Assembly (NCBI GenBank): GCA_019689585.1
Contig: JADGHG010000007.1
Location: 1 to 34,040 of the forward strand
DNA: 34,040 bases
From: Clostridia bacterium
GTDB taxonomy: Bacteria > Bacillota > Sulfobacillia > RBS10-35 > JADGHG01
Direction of reading: 5' to 3'
The notes under the pieces are model-generated. The model searched no databases. It saw only the letters and a program-made list of their open reading frames with translations, and was not told where the DNA came from. Below, in pieces: positions 22,523 to 30,967 of the stretch. Both the position numbers and the translations under genes were made by a program. Every line of letters starts with the position of its first letter. The first letter of the stretch is position 1.

Positions 22523-23731
22523 TCAGCCGCCCGGGCGCGGCGGAAGCTCGATCGTGAAGACGTGGTCGTCCCGGGGCACGACCCAGGCGAAGCCCCGCCC
22601 GTCGGCCGCGGCGCACGCCTCGGCACGGGCCTCCTTCGTCGCCGGGCGGGCCGTGACGCGGAAGCGCTCGAGCGGGGGAAGCCCGAGCCGCACCCAGGCT
22701 TCGACCGCATCCTCGAGCTCGGCGACCGGGGGCTTCCCGCCCCACACGCGGATGGCCGCGTCGTGGCCCATGGCGGCGCCCGCGAGCCCGTCGGGCCCGA
22801 CGAGGCCGACGAGCTCGGCCGGGCGGCTCAGGAAGAGGCGGCCGCCCGCGCGAAGCCCGAGGAAGAACGAGAACGAACGCCAGTCCGCAAGCCCGATGCG
22901 CCCGGCCAGGGCGATCGGGCAGCGGTCGGGGCGCGCGCGGATGGCGTCGGCCCAGACTTCGACCTGGCGCGCTTCGGGAAGGCCCGGCACCGAGACCCAG
23001 AACCCGGCGCGCGCCTCGACCGGCCGCAGGCCCCGGGCCGGGTCGGCTTCGCCATCGAGCCAGGCGACGGCTCGCCAGCCGTCGCCCGTCCGCTCGAAGA
23101 GGGCGACGACGTTCTGGAGCGGCGAGGTGAGCGCGAACGGGACCGCGACCCTGCCGCCCGGCGGGACGACGTCGTCGCAGGCCTTGGGGAGGTCCGCGAG
23201 GCCGCCACGGAAGACGACCCGGTCCCAGCTGGCGCCCCGCCCCCCCCCCGCCGCCCAGTCGGGCGAAGCCACCACCTCGACGCCGGGCGCCTCGCGCGCG
23301 AGCCGGCTCCGGGCCGCGCGGCGGAGCGCCCCGTCCTCCTCCACCACGACGACGCGCCCCGAGCCGCCGACGAGCCTCCGGAGAAGGGCGGCGCCGTAGC
23401 CGCTTCCGGCGCCGATCTGCATGACGCGCATGCCGGGTTCGATCTCGAGCGCCTCGAGCGTGCGCGCGATCTGCGACGGCCGCCGCGCGACGGCCTGGAC
23501 GCGCCCGCGCCGGTCGCGCAGGGCCAGCGAAGTGTCCCGGTAGGCGTAGGCGCGCAAGGCGGGCGGGAGGAACAGGTGGCGCGGCACGGCGAGGAAGGCC
23601 GCCGCGACCGGCTCGCTGCGCAGGGCGCCGATGCGGATGAGCCGGCGCACGAGCGCATGCCGTTCCGCCCAACGGGGCAGATCGCGGGCGGGGCCGGCCG
23701 TGGGCTCGCCTTCTCCGGGCAGGGCGCGCAC
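22523..23731 (-). CDS. Protein-L-isoaspartate O-methyltransferase-like, C-terminally extended
   Basis: A protein of about 402 residues. The N-terminal half is a PCMT-type SAM methyltransferase: FLAVPRHLFLPP near residue 47, RRPSQIARTLEALE, and the SAM motif MRVMQIGAGSGYGAALL at 101-117, then VVVVEED. PCMT methylates isoaspartyl residues to start protein repair. About 190 further residues form a C-terminal domain (GFWVSVPGLPEARQ, then SFSFFLGLRAGGRLFLSRP, ending FAWVVPRDDHVFTIELPP) seen in some long PCMT homologues but absent from the about 210-residue classical enzyme. The usual ISQP block is altered. The start is uncertain; GTG 23731 with GAGGGAAGGGG is chosen. It converges on the aquaporin gene with a 6-base gap. 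Confidence 0.82.
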   Translation of the reverse strand: MRALPGEGEPTAGPARDLPRWAERHALVRRLIRIGALRSEPVAAAFLAVPRHLFLPPALRAYAYRDTSLALRDRRGRVQAVARRPSQIARTLEALEIEPGMRVMQIGAGSGYGAALLRRLVGGSGRVVVVEEDGALRRAARSRLAREAPGVEVVASPDWAAGGGRGASWDRVVFRGGLADLPKACDDVVPPGGRVAVPFALTSPLQNVVALFERTGDGWRAVAWLDGEADPARGLRPVEARAGFWVSVPGLPEARQVEVWADAIRARPDRCPIALAGRIGLADWRSFSFFLGLRAGGRLFLSRPAELVGLVGPDGLAGAAMGHDAAIRVWGGKPPVAELEDAVEAWVRLGLPPLERFRVTARPATKEARAEACAAADGRGFAWVVPRDDHVFTIELPPRPGG

Positions 23732-23840
23732 CCCCTTCCCTCGCTTCGAGAGTTCGGCCCCGAGCCGGCCGACCCTCCGCCCGCGCGGCCGCCCGGGCGG
23801 TCTCGGCGCCCGGCGTACAATGCGGTCGGGGAGGCGGCCC

Positions 23841-24803
23841 GTGGAGCTCCTCGGCATCCACCACGTCTCGGCCTTGACGGCCGATGCGCCGCGCAACGTC
23901 GCATTCTACACCCGCGCGCTCGGGCTCCGCCTCGTCAAGAAGACGGTGAACCAGGACGACGTCGCCTCATACCACCTCTTCTACGGCGACGAGCGGGGGA
24001 CCCCGGGCACGGAGCTCACCTTCTTCGACATCCCGCACCTCGCACCGACGCGCGAGGGCACGGGCGCCGTCGCGGAGGTGGGGCTCGCCGTCTCCGACGA
24101 CGCCTCCCTCGCCTGGTGGGCCGAGCGCCTGCGCGACCTCGGCGTCGAGTGCGGGGAGATCTCGGAGGAAGGCGGCCGCCGGCGCCTTCCGTTCCGCGAC
24201 TTCGAAGGGCAACGGCTCGCGCTGGTCGCGCGGTCGCCGGGCGAGCCCCTTCCGGGGCGGCCGTGGGCGCGGAGCCCCGTCCCCCCGGAGCGCGCCGTCC
24301 TCGGCCTCGGACCGCTCCGCCTGCGGCTTGCGGACGTCGAGCCGAGCGCGCGCGTCCTCGTCGATGTCCTCGGCTTCCGCGAGAGGGGACGCTACCGGGC
24401 GGTCGACGACGACGGGCGCCCGGCCGAGGTCCTGGTCTTCGCCACGGGCGCGGGCGGCCCGGGCGGGGAGCTCCACCTTTTCGCGCGGCCCGACCGGCCG
24501 CGGGAGCGGCTCGGGCGGGGCGCCGTGCACCACGTCGCCTTCCGGGTGCGGGATGACCAGGACCAGGCGGAGTGGCTCTCGCGGCTCGAAGCCTTGGGGT
24601 TCCACACGTCCGGCGTCGTCGACCGCTACTGGTTCCGCTCCGTCTACTTCCGCGAGCCGGGCGGCGTGCTCTACGAGCTCGCCACGGACGGGCCGGGCTT
24701 CCTCGTCGACGAGGACTTCGAGCGGCTCGGGGAGACGCTCGCGCTCCCGCCTCGCCTCGAGCCCTTGCGGTCGTCGATCGAGGCGCGTCTCCGCCCCCTC
24801 TAG
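23841..24803 (+). CDS. VOC-family ring-cleaving dioxygenase (MhqO-like)
   Basis: A 320-residue protein of two vicinal-oxygen-chelate modules, related to MhqO/MhqA of Bacillus (hydroquinone-type ring-cleaving dioxygenases). Module 1 starts LGIHHVSALTADAPRNVAFY and contains YHLFYGDERGTPGTELTFF. Module 2 contains GAVHHVAFRVRD and ends VLYELATDGPGFLVDED. Candidate metal ligands are the His in IHHV, the His in VHHV and the Glu in LYELATDGPGF. The start is GTG 23841, with GGGGAGG 6 bases upstream; the in-frame ATG 23820 lacks a Shine-Dalgarno. TACAAT at 23816-23821 resembles a -10 element, without a -35. In Bacillus the family protects against quinones. Confidence 0.88.
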   Translation: MELLGIHHVSALTADAPRNVAFYTRALGLRLVKKTVNQDDVASYHLFYGDERGTPGTELTFFDIPHLAPTREGTGAVAEVGLAVSDDASLAWWAERLRDLGVECGEISEEGGRRRLPFRDFEGQRLALVARSPGEPLPGRPWARSPVPPERAVLGLGPLRLRLADVEPSARVLVDVLGFRERGRYRAVDDDGRPAEVLVFATGAGGPGGELHLFARPDRPRERLGRGAVHHVAFRVRDDQDQAEWLSRLEALGFHTSGVVDRYWFRSVYFREPGGVLYELATDGPGFLVDEDFERLGETLALPPRLEPLRSSIEARLRPL

Positions 24804-24846
24804 GCCGCCGGGGCGCCTCGGCCGCGCCGCCCTCCAGCCGATGCCG

Positions 24847-24864
24847 GCGGGCTCCAGAGCCCGC
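24847..24864. terminator. Hairpin between convergent genes
   Basis: GCGGGCT (24847-24853) and AGCCCGC (24858-24864) form a perfect 7-base stem with a CCAG loop. It directly abuts the ribokinase stop on the minus strand and lies 44 bases after the dioxygenase stop on the plus strand. It could end transcription from both sides, but there is no T-tract. Confidence 0.4.
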
Positions 24865-25794
24865 TCAGCCTTCGAGCTCGTGCCGACGGGGCATCGAGGG
24901 CTGCGCGCCGGGACGCGTCACCGAGAGGGCGGCGGCGCGGTTCGCGTACGCCACCGCCCGCCGCCAGCCGTCTCCCGCCGCCAGCCGGGCGGCGAGCGCC
25001 CCCGCGAAGGCGTCGCCTGCGGCCGTCGTGTCGACGACGTCGACCGCAAGCGCCGGCTCGTGCCATATCTCGCCCTCGACGTCGACGAAGACGCCGTCCC
25101 CGCCGAGCTTCACGACGGCCGTCCGCGGTCCCAGCGACCGGAGCGCGCGCGCCGCGGGGCCGGCCGCGCCCGGCCCGGGGACGGCGATCCCGGTGAGCGC
25201 CTCGGCTTCGAGCTGGTTGGGCAGGACGGCGTCCGCCGCCTTGAGGAGGCGGGCGACCTCGGGGGCCAGCCCGCCCGCCCGGGGCGGCGCGGGGGCCGGG
25301 TCGAGGAGGACCAGCATCCCGCGGCCGCGCGCGATCTCGGCCGCCCGCACGACCGTCTCCCCCGGGACCTCGAGCTGGAGAAGGAGGACCCGCGCGCCCT
25401 CCCAGAGCCCGGCCCGGACCGACGCCTCGACGTCGCCCGGGCGGAGCCCGCCGTTCGCCCCCGGGACGACGACGATGCGGTTCCCCCCGTCCCGCTCGAC
25501 GACGATGAGCGCGACCCCGGTCGGCCCCTCGCCGTCGTCCGAGACCCCGCGCACGTCGACGCCCTCGGCCGCGAGAAGGGCGACGAGCGTGCGGCCGAAG
25601 GGGTCGCGCCCCACGCGGCCGACCATCGCCACCTGCGCCCCCAGGCGGGCCGCGGCCACCGCCTGGTTCGCGCCCTTTCCGCCCGGGAAGGTCTCGAACG
25701 ACTCGCCGCTCACCGTCTCGCCCGCGACCGGCGCGCGCGCGACCCGCGCGACGAGGTCCATGTTGAGGCTTCCCACGACGACGACGTCCGTCAC
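24865..25794 (-). CDS. rbsK: Ribokinase (PfkB family)
   Basis: A 309-residue sugar kinase that phosphorylates ribose at O5 with ATP. Seen: VVGSLNMDLVARV at 6-18, the substrate motif PGGKGANQAVAAARLG at 37-52, VGRVGRDPFG, LPNQLEAEALTG, and the catalytic anion-hole motif DTTAAGDAFAGAL with Asp255 and Asp261. Length is that of ribokinase. No ribose transporter or regulator is adjacent, so ribose may come from nucleoside salvage; another pentose or nucleoside substrate is possible. The start is GTG 25794, overlapping the peptidase stop (GTGA). Confidence 0.92.
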   Translation of the reverse strand: MTDVVVVGSLNMDLVARVARAPVAGETVSGESFETFPGGKGANQAVAAARLGAQVAMVGRVGRDPFGRTLVALLAAEGVDVRGVSDDGEGPTGVALIVVERDGGNRIVVVPGANGGLRPGDVEASVRAGLWEGARVLLLQLEVPGETVVRAAEIARGRGMLVLLDPAPAPPRAGGLAPEVARLLKAADAVLPNQLEAEALTGIAVPGPGAAGPAARALRSLGPRTAVVKLGGDGVFVDVEGEIWHEPALAVDVVDTTAAGDAFAGALAARLAAGDGWRRAVAYANRAAALSVTRPGAQPSMPRRHELEG

Positions 25795-28016
25795 GCCTTG
25801 GCCTCGCCGACCTCCGCCCGCTCCGCGCCGGCGCCCGCCGACCCGCCCTCCCGGAGGAAGAGGAGGAACCAGTCGAGGTGGCGGCGCAGCCGGTCGACCC
25901 GGTGGCTCGGGCGGCCGGTGCGCGTGAAGCCGTGGCTCTCGCCCGGGTAGCGCACCATCGCGACCGGGAGGCCGAGGCACATGAGCGCCGTGTACCACTG
26001 CTCGGCCTGCTCGACGGGGCAGCGCAGGTCGTCCTCGCCGTGGAGGATGAGGACGGCCGCGCGCACGTTCTCGACGTACCGGAGCGGGGACATGAGCCAG
26101 AGCGGCTCCTCCCGGTTCCAGGGCACGCGGTCGCGCGAGAGCCGGTCGCGCACGAAGCCGAAGTCGCTCGTGCCGAAGTCGCTCGCGCGGTTGCTGATCG
26201 TGCCCTGCGTCACCGCCGCGCGGAAGCGCGGGTCGTGGGCGACGATCCAGTTCGCCATGTAGCCGCCGTAGGAGTTCCCCATGACGCCGAGACGCTCCGG
26301 GTCGACCTCGGGCCGGCCGAGGGCGGCCTCGACGAGCGCCTCGAGGTCGCGGAAGTCGCCTTCGCCCCAGTGGCGGTCGACGGCCGCCGTGAAGGCCTGC
26401 CCGTACCCCTGGCTGCCGCGCGGGTTGCCGTAGACGACGGCGAAACCGGCCCCCGCGAGCATCTGGTTCTCGAACATGAGCGTGTAGCCCCACGTGCCGT
26501 GCGGCCCGCCGTGGACGTTGAGGACCAGGGGCACGCGCTCGCCGGGGCGGCGCCCCGGGGGCAGAAGGAGCCAGCCTTCGACCGGCCAGCCGTCCGCGCC
26601 CCGACACTCGATGCGCTCGGGCTCGGCGAGCGAGAGCTCCCGGTAGAGCTCGTCGTTCACGGCCGTGAGGCGGCGCTCGGCGCGTAGAAGGAGCTCCCCG
26701 CCGGCCTCTTCGAGGTCGACGACGTGGACGTCTCCCACCGACGTGGCCGTCTCGACGACGGCGGCGAGGCGCCGGCCGTCGGCCGACACGGAGAAGCTCG
26801 GCACGACGCGCCTCTCACCCGGCCCGACCCGGACCGGCTCCCCGCCGTCGGCCGGCACGGCCCAGATCGGCTGCTCGCCCCCGTCGGTCGCGACGAAGAG
26901 GACCCAGCGCCCGCCCGGGCCGAAGGCGGGCTGGAGCGCCGGCGGGCTCGCGCGCTCGTACGAACGGTTGTGGTTCCCGACCGAGCGGTCGAACGTCGGC
27001 ACGAGGTCCCTGGCCGGCCCGCTCGGGCGTCCCGTGGGGGCGAGGTCGAGGCGGAAGACGTGCACGTTCGTCGAGCCCTCGGCCTCACGCCCGTGGCCGA
27101 AGAAGGCGAGCGCGTAGCCCGGGCCCCCGACCGCCTCGGGTGGGAACCAGGCCGGGTGGCTCGCCGGCCCGGCGAGGCGAGCGGCGAGCCAGCCCTCGCC
27201 CGTCTCGGGCGAGGCGATCCAGATCTCGCTGCGGCCCCAGCCGCCGTCCTCCGTGTCGGCGGGTCGCCGGCGCGTGAACGCGAGGAAGCGGCCGTCGGGC
27301 GACCAGGCCGGGTCGCCGTCGTCGTAGGCGCCGGGCGGGTAATGGCGCGCCCCCCGGCCCGGCGGCGGCTCGTCGGCCGGGTCGAGCGTCGTCGCCCGCC
27401 CGTCGAGCCCGAGGACGACGATGCGCCGGCGCAGCGGTTTGCGGTAGCCTTCCCCGTCCTCGCGGTAGAAGGGCGTCGCGATGACGCGCGCGTCCTTCGC
27501 GTACTCCTCGGCCGGCCCTTGGAAGGCGCGGCGGACGAGCTCGGGCGCGGGCTCGGGGAAGACGGGCGCCGTCACGGCCACGCGCCGGCCGTCGGGCGAC
27601 CAGGCCGCCGGGGACGACCCCGGGGGTGCGCCGGGGAACGGCCGGGCCTCGCCGTCCGTAAGCGAGGCGAGCCAGAGCCGCGGCCCCCGGCCGACCTCGC
27701 CCGGCCCTACATCGCCCTCGGCTTCGGGCCCGCCCCCGATCGGCCGGTCGCGCAGGAACGCCAGACGGGAACCGTCCGGCGACCAGCGCGGAGCCCAGTC
27801 GCGGCCGGCCGCTTCGTCCCCTTCGCCCGCGAGCGGGGTGGCCTGCGCGGCCCCTCCGCCCTCTACATCCGCGATCCAGATGCGCGACCGGTACCCGTCC
27901 CTCGCCTCGTCGACCGACGTGAGCACGTAGGCCACGCGGCTCCCGTCGGGCGCGAGGCGGCCGTCGCTCACGAGCTTGAGGCGCAGGAGGTCCCTCGGCT
28001 CGGGTGGTCTCGGCAC
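25791..28016 (-). CDS. S9 family peptidase (acylaminoacyl-peptidase-like)
   Basis: A 741-residue serine peptidase of the prolyl-oligopeptidase family. The N-terminal two thirds is a WD40/PD40-like beta propeller with repeated WSPDGSRLAF, WSPDGRRVAV and WSPDGRFLAF units. The C-terminal alpha/beta-hydrolase domain contains NVHGGPHGTWGY, the nucleophile Ser in GNSYGGYMANW, Asp in HGEDDLRCPVEQ and His in PGESHGFTR, so the triad is intact. No signal peptide, so it should be cytoplasmic and act on short or acylated peptides. GTG 28016 with GGGAGGGG upstream is chosen; ATG 28040 has no Shine-Dalgarno. It is translationally coupled to ribokinase. Confidence 0.92.
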   Translation of the reverse strand: MPRPPEPRDLLRLKLVSDGRLAPDGSRVAYVLTSVDEARDGYRSRIWIADVEGGGAAQATPLAGEGDEAAGRDWAPRWSPDGSRLAFLRDRPIGGGPEAEGDVGPGEVGRGPRLWLASLTDGEARPFPGAPPGSSPAAWSPDGRRVAVTAPVFPEPAPELVRRAFQGPAEEYAKDARVIATPFYREDGEGYRKPLRRRIVVLGLDGRATTLDPADEPPPGRGARHYPPGAYDDGDPAWSPDGRFLAFTRRRPADTEDGGWGRSEIWIASPETGEGWLAARLAGPASHPAWFPPEAVGGPGYALAFFGHGREAEGSTNVHVFRLDLAPTGRPSGPARDLVPTFDRSVGNHNRSYERASPPALQPAFGPGGRWVLFVATDGGEQPIWAVPADGGEPVRVGPGERRVVPSFSVSADGRRLAAVVETATSVGDVHVVDLEEAGGELLLRAERRLTAVNDELYRELSLAEPERIECRGADGWPVEGWLLLPPGRRPGERVPLVLNVHGGPHGTWGYTLMFENQMLAGAGFAVVYGNPRGSQGYGQAFTAAVDRHWGEGDFRDLEALVEAALGRPEVDPERLGVMGNSYGGYMANWIVAHDPRFRAAVTQGTISNRASDFGTSDFGFVRDRLSRDRVPWNREEPLWLMSPLRYVENVRAAVLILHGEDDLRCPVEQAEQWYTALMCLGLPVAMVRYPGESHGFTRTGRPSHRVDRLRRHLDWFLLFLREGGSAGAGAERAEVGEAKA

Positions 28017-28052
28017 GGAGCATCCCCTCCCCCGGCGCATCGCTTGCGCGTC

Positions 28053-28069
28053 GCGGGAGGGATTCCCGC
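28053..28069. terminator. Hairpin between lipoprotein and peptidase genes
   Basis: GCGGGA (28053-28058) pairs with TCCCGC (28064-28069) around GGGAT. On the minus strand this lies 35 bases after the lipoprotein stop and before the peptidase start. A possible terminator or attenuator; no T-tract. Confidence 0.3.
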
Positions 28070-28103
28070 AGCCGGCCCACCGTCCCTGCGGGCGGCCTTG
28101 CGC

Positions 28104-28910
28104 TTACTTGCCGTTCACGTAGGTGCGGCGCAGCGCCTCCACGGCGGCGATGAAGCGGCGGGCGTCGGTCGCGAGCGCGGCGGCGTCCTTTTGCGCTACG
28201 TCGTCCGCGAGCGCGTCGAGGCGCCGTTCGAGCTCGGGCAGGTCGTCGGGGGCCTTCGTGCGCGCCGTCGGGAAGAAGGCCAGCATGGCCGCGTCGAGGG
28301 CGGCCGCATGCGCCTCGGCCGCCTTCCACTCGCCGAGGCGTCCCGCGATCGCGGCCGCGCGCGCCTGCGCGTCGAGGGCGGGGAGCGCCGCCGGGACGGT
28401 CATGGAGAAGAGGTTCATGAGGCCGGCCGCGTACGCGGCGAGGCCGTTCGCCTTCTCGGCGAGCGGAAGGAGCCCGCCGGGCCGGACGTCGGCCGCCGAC
28501 GCGCCGAGTTCGCGGACGAGCCCGTCGATCCGGCGGAGAAGCGCGGGGTCGACGGCCCGTTCGGCCGCCGCCGCCCGCACGGAGGGCCAGAGCCGGACGG
28601 CCTCCTCGGCAGCCTGGGCCGCCCGGGCGCCGTCCCCGGCGAGGGCGGCGTCGGCGGCCGACTCGGCCCGGTCCTCGATCTGGAGAAGCGTCGGCGGCGC
28701 CCACGGCATGCGGCCCGGTCCCGGCATGCGGAGGGGGCTCGCGTCGCAGGAAGCGGCGAAGAAGGCGGCGAGGACCAGGAAGGCGAAGGCGGCGCGGCGC
28801 GCGCCGGAGGACCTAAAGGCCCCCGCTGCCTCGGCCCTTTTCGCCGTCCGGGTCGCTGCGCCCGCCGTCGCCGGCCGCTTCGTCCGAGACGGCCTCCTCC
28901 GGCGTAGCAT
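28104..28910 (-). CDS. Probable lipoprotein, unknown function
   Basis: Up to 268 residues. A hydrophobic stretch AAFAFLVLAAFFAASC ends in a lipobox-like AASC (Cys55 if ATG 28910 is used), so the mature protein is probably a membrane-anchored lipoprotein outside the cell membrane. The mature part is almost entirely Ala/Leu/Arg/Glu helix (IEDRAESAADAALAGDGARA, then LPELERRLDALADDVAQKDA), suggesting a helical bundle with no recognised domain. There is no ATG, GTG or TTG in frame between 28910 and the signal segment. The first 32 codons overlap the end of hflX, and the n-region would be over 35 residues, which is odd. True start uncertain; the C-terminal two thirds are secure. Confidence 0.6.
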   Translation of the reverse strand: MLRRRRPSRTKRPATAGAATRTAKRAEAAGAFRSSGARRAAFAFLVLAAFFAASCDASPLRMPGPGRMPWAPPTLLQIEDRAESAADAALAGDGARAAQAAEEAVRLWPSVRAAAAERAVDPALLRRIDGLVRELGASAADVRPGGLLPLAEKANGLAAYAAGLMNLFSMTVPAALPALDAQARAAAIAGRLGEWKAAEAHAAALDAAMLAFFPTARTKAPDDLPELERRLDALADDVAQKDAAALATDARRFIAAVEALRRTYVNGK

Positions 28911-30177
28911 GGCCGGGCGGGGCGCCCTCGTTGCGCGGCCGGGCGGCGAGCCGGCGCGAGACGAGGGCGGCGACCTCGTCGTCGCAGATCGCGGCCACGA
29001 ACACGCCCTCCGGTTCGTACCGCTCCTCGACGATCTCCGCGCGGCCGCGGAGCCACGCGACGAGGTCGGCCTCGCGGTAGGGGATGCGCCAGGTCCGCGT
29101 CGCCCGGACGCGCGCGATCGCCGCGACGAGCGCCTCTTTGAGCGCGTCGAGGCCGAAGCCCGTCGCCGCCGAGACGGGGACGCCGTCGGGGAGTCCGAGG
29201 GGCGGCTCGGCGCCCGCGGCGGCGAGCCGGTCCCACTGGTTCTGGGCCAGGACGCGCGGCTGGCGGTCGGCGCCGATCTCGTCCAGCACGGCCTCGACGG
29301 CACGGAGGCGGAGCTCCCATCCGGGCCGGCTCACGTCGAGCACATGGAGCAGGACGTCGGCTTCCGCGACCTCTTCGAGCGTCGCCCGGAAGGCGGCCAC
29401 CAGGTGGTGGGGCAGGTCGTGCACGAAGCCGACCGTGTCGCTCAGGAGCACCTGGCGGCCGCGGCCGAGTTCGGCGCGCCGGAGCGTCGGGTCGAGGGTG
29501 GCGAAGAGCGCGTCCTCGACGTGGACGCGCGCGCCCGTGAGGCGGTTGAAGAGGGTCGACTTGCCGGCGTTCGTGTATCCGACGAGCGCCACGACCGGGA
29601 GCCCGAGGCGGCGGCGCCCTTCGCGCGAACGCCGCCTGCGCCGGCGGATCTCGGCGATCTCGGCTTCGAGCTGCCGGATGCGCTCGCGCAGCCGGCGCCG
29701 GTCGACCTCGAGCTTCGTCTCCCCCGGTCCGCGCGTGCCGATGCCGCCGCCGAGGCGCGAGAGGAGGCGGCCGACGCCGGCGAGCCGCGGGAGGAGGTAG
29801 CGGGCTTGGGCGAGCTCGACCTGGAGCCGCCCTTCCCGGGTCCGGGCGCGCTGCGCGAAGATGTCGAGCACGACCTGCGTCCGGTCGAGGACCGGCCGGC
29901 CGAGCGCCTCCTCGAGGTTGCGGGCCTGCGCGGGGCTCAACTCCCGGCTGACCACGGCGAGCTCCGCGCCGTTCTCGTCCATCGCGGCCCGCACCTCGGC
30001 CAGTTTCCCGGCGCCGACGACCGTGGCCGGGTCGGGCCGCGCGCGCCGCTGGAGCGACGTCCCCGCGACCTCGACGCCGGCGGCGGAGACGAGCGCCGCC
30101 AGCTCGCGCGCTTCGTCCTCCGGCGCCCAGCTCGCCCGGCCGGGCAGGTGGACGACGATGAGGTGCGCGGCCGTCAG
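28813..30177 (-). CDS. hflX: Ribosome-associated GTPase HflX
   Basis: A GTPase of about 454 residues that binds and splits stalled or hibernating ribosomes. The HflX N-terminal domain is at about 1-155 (VVGAGKLAEV, ELSPAQARNLEEALG, VLDRTQVVLDIFAQRARTRE, GTRGPGETKLEVDRR), followed by a basic coiled coil (about 160-190). The G domain has P-loop GYTNAGKS at 200-207, DTVGF, and the G4-equivalent NQWD where NKxD is usual. The C-terminal tail is acidic and Gly-rich. No ATG, GTG or TTG fits the conserved N-terminus. The best start is CTG at 30177, which overlaps the previous stop as CTGA and has GGGGAGG four bases upstream. Confidence 0.88.
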   Translation of the reverse strand: MTAAHLIVVHLPGRASWAPEDEARELAALVSAAGVEVAGTSLQRRARPDPATVVGAGKLAEVRAAMDENGAELAVVSRELSPAQARNLEEALGRPVLDRTQVVLDIFAQRARTREGRLQVELAQARYLLPRLAGVGRLLSRLGGGIGTRGPGETKLEVDRRRLRERIRQLEAEIAEIRRRRRRSREGRRRLGLPVVALVGYTNAGKSTLFNRLTGARVHVEDALFATLDPTLRRAELGRGRQVLLSDTVGFVHDLPHHLVAAFRATLEEVAEADVLLHVLDVSRPGWELRLRAVEAVLDEIGADRQPRVLAQNQWDRLAAAGAEPPLGLPDGVPVSAATGFGLDALKEALVAAIARVRATRTWRIPYREADLVAWLRGRAEIVEERYEPEGVFVAAICDDEVAALVSRRLAARPRNEGAPPGHATPEEAVSDEAAGDGGRSDPDGEKGRGSGGL

Positions 30178-30944
30178 ACGGCCTCCCCGGGGACCGCGCC
30201 GCCGGCCGCGGGCTCCGTCTCCACGGAGAGGAGCTCCCGCGCCAGGGCGAAGACCTGGTCGAACATCGCCTCGCTCAGCTTGCCGGTCTGCGTGTTCTGG
30301 CGGCTCGGGTGGTAGCTCGTGACAAGGCGCGGCAGCCCCGGCCCGAGCTCGTGCGCCTCGCCGTGCCGGAACTCGACGTGCCGCGGCACGGGATGGCCGA
30401 GGTCGCGGAAGAGCCGCAGCATCACCTCGGTGCTCACCCGGCCGAGCGTCACGACGACCTCGAGCCGCCGGAGGAGCCGGAGCTCGCGCTCGAGGTAGGG
30501 CCGGCAGTTCGCGAACTCCTCGGGCAGCGGCCGGTTGCCCGGAGGGGCGCAGCGGACGGGGGCGGAGACGTAGCAGTCGCGAAGGCGGAGCCCGTCCCCT
30601 GGCCGCTCGCTCGTCGGCTGGTTGGCGAAGCCGGCGCGGTGGAGCGCGCGGAAGAGCCAGTCGCCCGAGGCGTCCCCGGTGAAGATGCGGCCCGTCCGGT
30701 TGGCGCCGTGCGCGGCCGGCGCGAGGCCGACCACCCAGAGCCGGGCGCGGGGGTCGCCGAAGCCGGGGACCGGCCTGCCCCAGTACTCCCAGTCGCGGTA
30801 GAGCAGCCGCTTGCGCCTCGCCACCTCCTCGCGGTAGGCGACGAGCCGCGGGCAGAGGCGGCAGGCGATGACCTCCCGCTCGAGCGCGGCCCAGGCGTCC
30901 CGATCCGGGCGGGCCCCCACGCGCTCTCCCTCCTTCGACATCAT
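30174..30944 (-). CDS. Family 5 (UDGb-type) uracil-DNA glycosylase
   Basis: A 256-residue DNA repair enzyme that excises uracil from DNA. Iron-sulfur cluster cysteines are visible: CRLCPRL (Cys28, Cys31), and Cys132 and Cys147 in RCAPPGNRPLPEEFANC. Motif A GLAPAAHGANRTGRIFTGD (73-91) and motif B TSYHPSRQNTQTGKL fit family 5, in which the first motif lacks the polar Asp/Asn of other families. Family 5 enzymes are known from thermophiles and actinobacteria. Two adjacent ATGs (30944, 30941) are possible, with GGAG upstream. It is translationally coupled to hflX. Confidence 0.92.
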   Translation of the reverse strand: MMSKEGERVGARPDRDAWAALEREVIACRLCPRLVAYREEVARRKRLLYRDWEYWGRPVPGFGDPRARLWVVGLAPAAHGANRTGRIFTGDASGDWLFRALHRAGFANQPTSERPGDGLRLRDCYVSAPVRCAPPGNRPLPEEFANCRPYLERELRLLRRLEVVVTLGRVSTEVMLRLFRDLGHPVPRHVEFRHGEAHELGPGLPRLVTSYHPSRQNTQTGKLSEAMFDQVFALARELLSVETEPAAGGAVPGEAV

Positions 30945-30967
30945 TCGCGCTCCGGCGACCAGGCTCC

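Noticed and set aside
26724-30315. Two frames of about 730 codons on the plus strand opposite the peptidase, lipoprotein and hflX genes
   Set aside because: Antisense shadows; one is Ala/Ser-rich and the other Arg/Gly-rich, with no recognisable domain.
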